From NCBI GenBank assembly GCA_022702015.1, contig JAKONI010000260.1, forward strand, positions 1 to 44,369: a stretch of DNA of 44,369 bases. The letters run 5' to 3'. Shown in pieces: positions 27,983 to 36,038 of the stretch. The notes under the pieces are model-generated. The model made no database searches. It had not been told where the DNA came from and saw nothing but the letters and a program-made list of their open reading frames with translations. Within the stretch, counting starts at the first letter, position 1. Every line of letters begins with the position of its first letter. The stretch is from Beijerinckiaceae bacterium (GTDB lineage: Bacteria > Pseudomonadota > Alphaproteobacteria > Rhizobiales > Beijerinckiaceae). The translations under genes were made by a program, and so were the position numbers.

Positions 27983-28917
27983 TCAGGCCGGGATGCCCAC
28001 CCGTCTCAGCCACCCCGCGTAGAGGTTCGGCCAGTCCGCGCTGTCCGTGCCCGGCCGGCCCATCGCGAAGCCATGCCCGCCCGCCGCGAAAGCATGGGCC
28101 TCCACCGGGACTTCGGCCCGGTCGCAGGCTTCCCGCATGATGCGGCTGTTGGCGATGTCGGAGATCCGGTCGTCCTGCGCCTGCGCGAGGAAGACCGGCG
28201 GGCAGCGGGCACGGACGTGGCTCTCCACCGACCAGTCCGCGCTGTCCGCCGGCGTCGGGTGGCGGCCCACGAGCTGCACCCGCGTCGAGGTATGGTCGTA
28301 GGGCGGCTCCAGGGTGATCACCGGGTAGATCAGCGCCGCCGCCGCCGGCCGGGCCGGGACCGCGTCGGCGGCATCGACGGGGCGGCATCGACGGGCCGGT
28401 AGGAGGCGAAGGCCGACCGCGCCGAGGCCATGCCCATCAGGTGCCCCCCGGCCGAGAAGCCCAGAACTCCGATCCGCTCCGGGTCGATCCGGTATGCCCC
28501 GGCCCGGGACCGGATCAGGCGCAGGGCCCTCTGCGCATCCTGAAGGGGCGCGAGGGGACCGTCGCCCCAGTCCTCCCCCGGTAGGCGGTAGGCGAGCACG
28601 AAGGCCGTGATCCCCCGCGCGGCGAGCCAGCGAGCGGCGGGACGCGCCTCCCGCTCCATCTCGATCCGCTTGTACCCGCCGCCACCGGCCACCAGCACGG
28701 CGGCGCCGTTGGGCGCGGACGGGGGGAACACCTCCAAGGATGGATCGGCGATGGCGCTGACGGCCCCCTTCCCATCGACCTCGCGCGGGCCCGCCGGGCC
28801 CCCGCCCCCCGGGGGCGATCCGGGCCAGAGCCGGACCGTGTCCGCTCCGGCGCGGGCTTGCCCCCCCGCGAGGGCGGCGGCCGAGGCGAGGAGCAGGCAG
28901 CGGCGGGTAAGGATCAT
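27983..28917 (-). pseudogene. Alpha/beta-hydrolase (BD-FAE/esterase-lipase-like, exported), frameshifted by a 14-bp tandem duplication
   Basis: 5' part MILTRRCLLLASAAALAGG...GVLGFSAGGHLMGMASARSAFASYRPVDAA in one frame; 3' part DAADAVPARPAAAALIYPVITLEPPYDHTS...FAAGGHGFAMGRPGTDSADWPN in another. Removing one ggcggcatcgacgg copy (28367-28394) fuses them in frame. Confidence 0.85.
28367..28394. repeat. Exact 14-bp tandem duplication
   Basis: ggcggcatcgacgg (28367-28380) immediately repeated (28381-28394). Confidence 0.95.
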
Positions 28918-29364
28918 CGCGGTGTCGTCCCCCGGGAGTTGCACGGCTTCCCCCGTGCCGGAGTGCCCGACCCTGATCGCCGCGGGTCTTTTCCCCGGTG
29001 TGACGGACTGACGGCGGCTTGTGACCACGCCGAGGCCGGGGCGCGGCCGTTCGCGGCCCGCGAGAACCTCGCACCCCACAGAAGAGTCGGCCAGCCCCAA
29101 CGGTCCGCCCGGTCGGCGAGGATCCGAGAGCCCCCTCAAAGGGGAGCCGCCGCGCCGCAGAACACAACCCTTGAGCGATTACGAATCTTCAATACAATCA
29201 AAAGTTGTCGTTAACTGTTTTCGTGCAGGTTGTATTTGCCTGCGGGCGAATTCACCGGATCTGACCCCGGCATTCGCGGATGGGCGCTTCGCATTCGCAC
29301 TGAAGTCTAAGCTACGCGGTTCGGAGAGACCGCGCAAGCCCTCGTCGCAAGGGTTAACCCGGCC

Positions 29365-30714
29365 ATGATTTCCTCCAAACACTTCGTTTACATGACAGCG
29401 CTCGGCGCGCTCGCCGCGTTGTCCGGCATCGATACGGCATTAGCGCAAACAGTACAGGTTTCGAGTGGAACGAACTCAGGAACCGGCATACTCGGAACAG
29501 GTATCACCGTGGGAACTTCGACCCCCGGCACCGGCGTTCTGGGCACCGGCGCCACCGTCGATACAACCAGTACGAGTGGCGGCGTGCTGGGAACGGGGGC
29601 CACAATCGGCACGACGAACCCCGGCAGCGGCGTGCTCGGCACCGGCGTCACGGTCGGGACAACCGATCCCAACGCGGGGGTTCTGGGGACCGGCGTCACG
29701 GTCGGCACCACCAACCCGGGGGGCGGGGTGCTCGGCACCGACGTCACCATCGGCACCAGCCCGACCACGGGGGTGGGCGGAACGGGCGTCACCGTCGGCA
29801 CCACCAATCCCGGGGGCGGCGTACTCGGCACCGGCGTCACCGTCGGCACCAGCCCCACCACGGGGGTGGGCGGGACGGGCGTCACCGTCGGGATCGGCGG
29901 GACGGTGGACGGCACCGGCGCCAATGCCGGCGGCACGGGCACGGGCACAGGCACGGGCACAGGCACAGGCACCGGCACGGCATTCGATGCGAGCGCGCTC
30001 ACCCTACGGTTGAGCCGACTCGAACAGGACGTCGCCAACATCCCCCTGCGCGGCAACGACACGTCGGGGCGGGGCGTCCCGGTGGCCACGGGGGCGGATA
30101 CGATCGCGGCCGGGGCCGGCGCCTCGGCGGGGGGCAACAACGCCACCGCCCTCGGGACGGCGGCGAACGCGGCGGGCACCAACGCCACCGCGCTGGGCCA
30201 TGCCGCCAGCGCCACGCAGGACAACACCGTCGCCATCGGCGCCAACGCCCGGACCACCCGGGCCAACCAAGTCGCGATCGGCGCGGTGGGCAACACCTAC
30301 ACCATGGCCGGCCTGCCCTCGGCGGCGAGCCGGGCGGCCCAGAGCGGGGCGACGCAGTTCGTGACGACGGACGCCGCCGGCAACCTCGCCACCTCCGGCT
30401 ACGGCCCCGGCTCCATCGCGGCGATGGAAGGGCGCCTCGGCACCGTGGAGGCGAACGTCAGCCGCCTCCAGCGGGACATGCGCGGCGCCTATCAGGGCAC
30501 GGCCCTCGCCCTCGCGCTCACCGGCGCCGTGCTGCCGGAGGGCAAGACCTTCGCGGTCTCAGCCAACTTCGGCGCCTACCACGGGGAGACCGGCTTCGGC
30601 GCCAGCGGCATCGCCCGGGTCTCCGACAACGTGTTCGTCTCGGGCGGCGTCGGCGTCGGGACGAGCGGCCAGGCCAACGTCGCGGGCCGGGGTGGCGTCA
30701 CCGTGGCCTGGTGA
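29365..30714 (+). CDS. YadA-like trimeric autotransporter adhesin with G-T-rich passenger repeats
   Basis: Signal peptide; repeats GVLGTGVTVGTTNPGG; head-type repeats ATALGTAANAAGTNATALGHAASATQDNTVAIGANARTTRANQVAIG; C-terminal YadA-anchor-like YQGTALALALTGAVLPEGKTFAVSANFGAYHGETGFGASGIARVSDNVFVSGGVGVG. Confidence 0.88.
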   Translation: MISSKHFVYMTALGALAALSGIDTALAQTVQVSSGTNSGTGILGTGITVGTSTPGTGVLGTGATVDTTSTSGGVLGTGATIGTTNPGSGVLGTGVTVGTTDPNAGVLGTGVTVGTTNPGGGVLGTDVTIGTSPTTGVGGTGVTVGTTNPGGGVLGTGVTVGTSPTTGVGGTGVTVGIGGTVDGTGANAGGTGTGTGTGTGTGTGTAFDASALTLRLSRLEQDVANIPLRGNDTSGRGVPVATGADTIAAGAGASAGGNNATALGTAANAAGTNATALGHAASATQDNTVAIGANARTTRANQVAIGAVGNTYTMAGLPSAASRAAQSGATQFVTTDAAGNLATSGYGPGSIAAMEGRLGTVEANVSRLQRDMRGAYQGTALALALTGAVLPEGKTFAVSANFGAYHGETGFGASGIARVSDNVFVSGGVGVGTSGQANVAGRGGVTVAW

Positions 30715-30756
30715 GACCACGCCGACTGGCCGCCCGCCGCATCCCGGCGGGTGGTC
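30715..30756. terminator. Candidate bidirectional terminator between convergent genes
   Basis: Outer arms gaccac/gtggtc enclosing cccgccg-catcc-cggcggg, filling the gap between two convergent stop codons; no clear T tract. Confidence 0.4.
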
Positions 30757-31006
30757 AGTCGCCCCCGCCCACGGGGGGCCGATCGGCGGGGGCCATGGTG
30801 CGCACCATGTCCAGGCACCGCCGCCGGCTCCGCACGCAGCCCATCGTCCGGAACAGACCCAGCAACTCCGCCTCCTCGGCCGCGCTCGGCGGCTCGTCGG
30901 AGGCTCCCCGGGGGAGGTGGGAGAACACGTCGGGCGAGACGCCGAGGATGTGCGCGATCCTGAGAAGCGACCGCTGCCCCCCCGTCCTGTGATCGGAATC
31001 GGCCAT
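30755..31006 (-). CDS. Small XRE-like (partial helix-turn-helix) protein, 83 aa
   Basis: MADSDHRTGGQRSLLRIAHILGVSPDVFSHLPRG...EEAELLGLFRTMGCVRSRRRCLDMVRTMAP. Confidence 0.6.
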   Translation of the reverse strand: MADSDHRTGGQRSLLRIAHILGVSPDVFSHLPRGASDEPPSAAEEAELLGLFRTMGCVRSRRRCLDMVRTMAPADRPPVGGGD

Positions 31007-31034
31007 GCCGTTCCCCCTCCCGATTGAACCGGAA

Positions 31035-31052
31035 TGCAACTTCTGGGTTGCA
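31035..31052. promoter_or_regulatory. Operator-like inverted repeat in a divergent intergenic region
   Basis: tgcaac-ttctgg-gttgca between the XRE-like and PAS genes. Confidence 0.4.
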
Positions 31053-31109
31053 CCCCCGTTCGATTGCCTGGGCAAATCGGGCATTGGCGTGGCGGAATGA
31101 GGGGCTTCG

Positions 31110-31700
31110 ATGTCGCTTGGTGCTGGGGGGCAGCGGCGGAATCGATCGGATTGGGAGAAGACCTCGCTACTGGCAGGCGGCGCCGGGCTTTGGGAATGGG
31201 ACCATCGCAACACCGCGCTGACACTTTGTACGGGTGCCGCCATGATCCTGACCGGCGACGCCAAGCTGGCGTGGCACGATCTGCCGCTCGGGGCCGCCCT
31301 GGCCCGCGTCCACGCGGATGATCTCGAATTCGTGAGCGAGAAACTCAGCGGCGCGATCTATCCCCTGAGCGCCCAACTGGCCCAGTTCAGGGTGTATGGC
31401 CAGCCGAAGGGCATCCGCCGGATCCTGATGCGGGGCCGCACCCGGCTCGATGGCGACGGCACGCCGGATACGACCATGGGCGTGGTCATCGACATCACAG
31501 ACGCCGACCTCAGCGAGGACGAGTGGTTCGTCGCCAGGGCCGACGCCCTCGACGAGGCCGCCCAGCACGGGTTGGCCGCCTACAACGCGATCCAGGCCTC
31601 GGGCATCACCAGCCTCATGGCGCCCGCCCGCGCTCTGCTTCTGGAGATCGGCCGGGAGATCGCCGCCGACATGAATATCCGCATCCGCCGGCCCCATTGA
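31110..31700 (+). CDS. Stand-alone PAS-domain protein
   Basis: LLAGGAGLWEWDHRNTALTLCTGAAMILTGD ... VHADDLEFVSEKLSGA ... MGVVIDITDADLSED; same architecture as the 21564-22184 protein. Confidence 0.7.
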   Translation: MSLGAGGQRRNRSDWEKTSLLAGGAGLWEWDHRNTALTLCTGAAMILTGDAKLAWHDLPLGAALARVHADDLEFVSEKLSGAIYPLSAQLAQFRVYGQPKGIRRILMRGRTRLDGDGTPDTTMGVVIDITDADLSEDEWFVARADALDEAAQHGLAAYNAIQASGITSLMAPARALLLEIGREIAADMNIRIRRPH

Positions 31701-31733
31701 GGGGGGACCGGGGTCTTCGCCCCCGGCCCCCGT

Positions 31734-32033
31734 TCAGGGCATCACCCAGAGACATTCGGTTTCCCGGACGGTGAAACACTCGTAGGGGGCGCCGCCCACC
31801 ATGGCCCGCCGCTCCACCGCGCCGATCCGGTCGCGGGGCACGAGGCGGCAGCCCGGATGGCGGGACACCTGGGCCACCGCCCGGAGCCGGTCCTCCCCGG
31901 CCTCCACCACCAGTTGGCGCAGGGCCACGAGGCTCGTGCAGGCCGGGACTTCCTCCGGCCGCCCCGTCGCGTCCTGCGCACCCGCCGGTGACGCCGCCGT
32001 CAGCAGCAGGGCCACGAGACTGATCGCTCGCAT
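31734..32033 (-). CDS. Secreted hypothetical protein (99 aa)
   Basis: MRAISLVALLLTAASPAGAQDATG signal peptide; three Cys. Confidence 0.65.
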   Translation of the reverse strand: MRAISLVALLLTAASPAGAQDATGRPEEVPACTSLVALRQLVVEAGEDRLRAVAQVSRHPGCRLVPRDRIGAVERRAMVGGAPYECFTVRETECLWVMP

Positions 32034-32121
32034 CGTCTCATTCCGTTCCGTGGGGTGGGACCGGGCGCGGCCACCGCCCCCGCGATAGACAACTTCTCGT
32101 AGAGAAATCCCGCACTCCGCC

Positions 32122-32262
32122 CTAACGGCGGTCGTGCCGCCTGCTCAACAGGGCCTTGAGGAAGGCGTTGAGCGGCAGCGGATCGAACCGGAAGCGGGCG
32201 GGGGCCACCGGCCTGCCGGTGCGACCCAGCTCGGCGATCATCTCCGCATTCAACAATTGCAT
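32122..32262 (-). CDS. Candidate 46-aa small protein MQLLNAEMIAELGRTGRPVAPARFRFDPLPLNAFLKALLSRRHDRR
   Basis: High-GC3 codons and purine-rich gggacggg upstream of ATG; below the supplied ORF cutoff. Confidence 0.45.
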   Translation of the reverse strand: MQLLNAEMIAELGRTGRPVAPARFRFDPLPLNAFLKALLSRRHDRR

Positions 32263-32376
32263 CCCGTCCCTCCCGTCCGTGCGACCGTATCCGGTCGGCT
32301 CACGACGTCGCCCGACAACCCTAGGCCCCCTTGCCGGTTCCCCCGCCGGGTGCCGGGCAACCGGGGCCGTCTCCCC

Positions 32377-32643
32377 TCAGACCGTGGGTCGCCCCGGATC
32401 CGCTATCCCCGGGGGCGGGGGCGCCTCCTCGCTCCGCTCCGCCTCCCGCCGCGCGATGTTCAACACGCGCTGGCGCCCCTGGAGATCCGAAATCGTCGCG
32501 TAGAGGCGCACGAGATCCAGGGCGCCGTCCACGAACGGGGACGCCTGTCCCGCGCGGAGCTGATCGGGGGAAATGCCGAGGGCATCGGCGATCTCCTGCA
32601 GACGGGGATGGGGCGGTGCCGGCGGCGAGGAGGGAGAAGACAT
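32377..32643 (-). CDS. Small XRE-like (partial helix-turn-helix) protein, 88 aa
   Basis: MSSPSSPPAPPHPRLQEIADALGISPDQLRAGQAS...ALDLVRLYATISDLQGRQRVLNIARREAER. Confidence 0.6.
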   Translation of the reverse strand: MSSPSSPPAPPHPRLQEIADALGISPDQLRAGQASPFVDGALDLVRLYATISDLQGRQRVLNIARREAERSEEAPPPPGIADPGRPTV

Positions 32644-32849
32644 GCAGGATAACGAATTCATCCGCATTCCTTCGGCTCCCATATTTGTATCGTTTTGTTA
32701 CGAATACTTCTGCGCGCCAGACTCGACCGGACCGCGCGGATGCGGGTCCCGCCGCGTACCGGCTGGACGGGCCGGACCCCCTTCCCCTATCCCCGGCCGT
32801 GCCGGTCCGCGTCGCCCGGCACACCGCCGCACGCTTCGCCGGATCCCCG

Positions 32850-33941
32850 ATGTCCCACGCCGCGCACGACGCCCCCGAGGGCGGCCCTGAGACGAGCCTC
32901 GAGACAGGCCTCGGCGCGGGTCTCTCGGTCCTGGCAGCCCCGGTCGAGGCGGCGGTGGCCGAGCGGATCGCCCGCGACCACTACGGACTCGCCGGGACGG
33001 CCACGGCGCTCCTGGGGGAGAAGGATTCGAACTTCCGCCTGGAGACGGGGCCGGGGAGCGCCTTCTTCCTGAAGATCCTCACCCCCGGGGAGGACCCGGC
33101 GGTGTCGCGGATGCACGGCGAGGCCCTCGCCCATGTGGCGGCGAGGGCCGGCGACCTTCCCCTGCCCCGCCTCGTCCGTGCCCGCGACGGGGCGCCGGAC
33201 CTGCGCGTGACCCTCGCGCCGGGCGACACGCGCACCGTGCGCGTGACGACCTTCATGCCGGGGCGCCCGCACTCGGCCGGCCCCCGGACCGATGGGCAGC
33301 GCCGGGGAGCCGGCGTGCTCCTGGCCCGGCTCCAGCGGGCGTTGGCGGACTTCACCCACCCGGCTCAGACGCACGACATCGCCTGGGACCTGCGCCATGC
33401 CGGGCGCCTCCGGGGGGCGCTGGCGCTCTTCCCCGACGACGGGCGGCGCGCCCGCCTCGCCCGTGCCCTGGACGCCTTCACGGCGCGGATCGCCCCCGCC
33501 CTGCCGGACCTGCCGCATCAGGTGGTGCACAACGACCTCGGCGGCGGCAACATCCTGATCGATCCCGACAACCCCGACCGGATCACCGGCCTGATCGACT
33601 TCGGCGACATGGTGCGCACCGCCCGGCTGTTCGACGTGGCCATCGCCGCCGCCTACCAGCTCGGCCCTGACGCCGCCCCCCTCGGCCCGGTCCTGACGTT
33701 CCTGCGGGGCTACGCCTCGGTGGAGGCCCTGTCGCCAGCCGAGATCGCCCTGCTGCCGACCGCCATCGAGACCCGGATGGCCCTGCGCCTGCTGATCCCG
33801 GAATGGCGCGCCCAGCGCTTCCCGGGGCGCCGCGACGACCTCACCCGCAACGCCGCCGCCGTGTGGCACCAGTTCGCGTCCCTCGACGCGATGGCGCCCG
33901 GGGCGATCGCGGCGGGCGTCGCCGCCGCCTTCCGCCCGTAA
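32850..33941 (+). CDS. Aminoglycoside-phosphotransferase-fold kinase (hydroxylysine kinase/homoserine kinase-like)
   Basis: KDSNFRLETGPGSAFFLKI, catalytic VVHNDLGGGNILID, ITGLIDFGDMVRTARLFDVAIAAAYQL. Confidence 0.88.
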   Translation: MSHAAHDAPEGGPETSLETGLGAGLSVLAAPVEAAVAERIARDHYGLAGTATALLGEKDSNFRLETGPGSAFFLKILTPGEDPAVSRMHGEALAHVAARAGDLPLPRLVRARDGAPDLRVTLAPGDTRTVRVTTFMPGRPHSAGPRTDGQRRGAGVLLARLQRALADFTHPAQTHDIAWDLRHAGRLRGALALFPDDGRRARLARALDAFTARIAPALPDLPHQVVHNDLGGGNILIDPDNPDRITGLIDFGDMVRTARLFDVAIAAAYQLGPDAAPLGPVLTFLRGYASVEALSPAEIALLPTAIETRMALRLLIPEWRAQRFPGRRDDLTRNAAAVWHQFASLDAMAPGAIAAGVAAAFRP

Positions 33942-33950
33942 GGCCGCCCC

Positions 33951-35261
33951 ATGACCGACCGTCCCGTCCCCGCCCCCGCCCGGCCCGAGGCCCTGATCGC
34001 CCGCCGCCGCGCCCTGCTCGGCCCCGCCTACCGGCTCTTCTACGACCGGCCGGTCCACATCGTGCGCGGGGAGGATGTCTGGCTGTACGGCGCCGACGGG
34101 CGCCGCTACCTCGACGCCTACAACAACGTCGCCAGCGTCGGCCATTGCCACCCCCGCGTCGTCGCGGCGGCGACACGCCAGATGGCGACCCTCAACACCC
34201 ACACCCGCTACCTGGACGAGGCGGTGCTCGACTATTCCGAGCGGCTGCTGGCCACCTACCCGGAGGCCTTCGGACACGTGATGTACACCTGCACGGGGTC
34301 CGAGGCGGTGGACCTCGCCCTGCGCATCGCCCGCTACGAGACCGGCGGCACCGGCCTCGTGATCACGCGCAACGCCTATCACGGCACCACGCAGGCCACC
34401 GCCGGCATCTCCCCGTCCCTCGGCGCGAACGTGCCGCTCGGCCGGGACGTCTGGGCGGTGCCCGCGCCGGACGCCTACCGCAACCCGGGGGTCGATGTCG
34501 GCGCGCGGCTGGCCGAGGACGTGCGGGCGGCCTTCGCCGACATGCGCCGCCACGGGGTGCGGCCGGCGGCCTTCATCGCCGACGGCATCTTCTCCACGGA
34601 CGGCACCCTGGCCGAGCCCGCCGGCTTCCTCGCTCCGGCCCGGGAGGCGGTGCGGGAGGCCGGCGCCCTCTACGTCGCCGACGAGGTGCAGCCGGGCTTC
34701 GGCCGCCTCGGCGAGGGCTTCTGGGGCTTTTCCCGCCACGGGATCGTCCCGGACATGGCCGTGATGGGCAAGCCGATGGGCAACGGCCTGCCCATCGCCG
34801 GGGTGGCCCTCAGGCCGGAGGTGGCGGAGCGTTTCGGGCGGGATATCCGTTATTTCAACACCTTCGGCGCCAACCACGTGTCGATCGCGGCCGCCGGCGC
34901 CGTGCTCGACGTCATCGCGGACCAGAACCTCGTGGCCAACGCCGCCGCCACCGGCCGGCTGATGCGCGACGGGCTGCGCGCGCTGATGGCGCGGGTGCCG
35001 GCGATCGGCGACGTGCGGGGGGTGGGCCTGTTCCTCGGGGTCGAGCTCGTGACCTGCCGCGACAGCCGCGCCCCCGATCCGGCGCTGGCCCGGCGGGTGG
35101 TCAACGCCCTGCGCGACGACGGCGTGCTCATCAGCGCCTCGGGCCCGCACGACAACGTACTCAAGATCCGCCCGCCGCTGACCTTCTCCGCCGGGCACGC
35201 GGCCCTGTTCCTCGAAGCCCTGGAGCGGGCGCTGGCCGACGCCCACCAGGAACCGGCATGA
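33951..35261 (+). CDS. Class-III PLP-dependent aminotransferase/phospho-lyase family (ETNPPL/PHYKPL-like)
   Basis: DAYNNVASVGHCHPRVV, NTHTRYL, VADEVQPGFGRLGEGFWGFSRHGIVPDMAVMGKPMGNGLPIAGV (PLP Lys), ATG 9 nt after the kinase stop. Confidence 0.9.
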   Translation: MTDRPVPAPARPEALIARRRALLGPAYRLFYDRPVHIVRGEDVWLYGADGRRYLDAYNNVASVGHCHPRVVAAATRQMATLNTHTRYLDEAVLDYSERLLATYPEAFGHVMYTCTGSEAVDLALRIARYETGGTGLVITRNAYHGTTQATAGISPSLGANVPLGRDVWAVPAPDAYRNPGVDVGARLAEDVRAAFADMRRHGVRPAAFIADGIFSTDGTLAEPAGFLAPAREAVREAGALYVADEVQPGFGRLGEGFWGFSRHGIVPDMAVMGKPMGNGLPIAGVALRPEVAERFGRDIRYFNTFGANHVSIAAAGAVLDVIADQNLVANAAATGRLMRDGLRALMARVPAIGDVRGVGLFLGVELVTCRDSRAPDPALARRVVNALRDDGVLISASGPHDNVLKIRPPLTFSAGHAALFLEALERALADAHQEPA

Positions 35262-35414
35262 ACCGGCCCGCCGCGATACTCGCTCAACATATGATGTGAT
35301 ATAATTCTCCCGGCCGACTTGCTTGGCAACGCGCAGATCCAACCGCCTCATCTTAAAACAAAATTCGCATCTCGCCTGATATCTGCGTCGCAGATGCGGA
35401 ACATTGATCTTACC

Positions 35415-36038
35415 ATGATCTTCGCACATCGCCCCGCAGGCAGCTCGGGACGGTCGCGCTCGCCCCTCGGGGGCAGGCTGCGCCGCCTGAGGCGGGACAC
35501 CTCCGGGGCGACCGCCGTGGAGTTCGGCCTTCTGGTGCTGCCGTTCATGCTCACGCTGCTCGGCGTGTTCGAGCTCGGCTACACGTTCTTCATGATGTCG
35601 GCCCTCGATTCCGCGGCCCGCACCAGTGCCAGGGCGGTGATGACCGGCGCCGTCTCCACCGCCGGCATGAACGCCGCCGGCTTTCGCAGCGGTGTGGTCT
35701 GCCCGAAGCTCCCGGCGAACTTCGACTGCGCGAGCGTGTTCATCAACGTCACCGTCGTGCCCCCGGGGACGAGCCCGACGGGCTACTACTCCTACATCAA
35801 CGGCGCCCGGAGCGCCCTGCTGGTGCCGGCGCTCGACGCCTCTGCGAACAGCTTCTGTCCGGGTTCGGGCGGGCAATACGTGGTGGTGCAGCTGCTCTAC
35901 CCGGCGAACGCCTTCACGCAGCTCTTCGCCAGCCGCGCCACCGCGACCTACCAGGGCAAGAAGGTCAACGTCCTGATGTCCACGGCGACGTTCAAGGCCG
36001 AGCCCTACAGCGGCGCCGCCGCCTACGAGGGATGCTGA
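35415..36038 (+). CDS. TadE-like pseudopilin-family pilus assembly protein
   Basis: RRDTSGATAVEFGLLVLPFMLTLLGVFELGYTFFMMSALDSAARTSARAVMTG; alternative start 35394. Confidence 0.85.
   Translation: MIFAHRPAGSSGRSRSPLGGRLRRLRRDTSGATAVEFGLLVLPFMLTLLGVFELGYTFFMMSALDSAARTSARAVMTGAVSTAGMNAAGFRSGVVCPKLPANFDCASVFINVTVVPPGTSPTGYYSYINGARSALLVPALDASANSFCPGSGGQYVVVQLLYPANAFTQLFASRATATYQGKKVNVLMSTATFKAEPYSGAAAYEGC

Noticed and set aside
29470-29990. Non-coding satellite or CRISPR-like repeat
   Set aside because: Periodic DNA is fully explained by in-frame amino-acid repeats of the YadA-like passenger.
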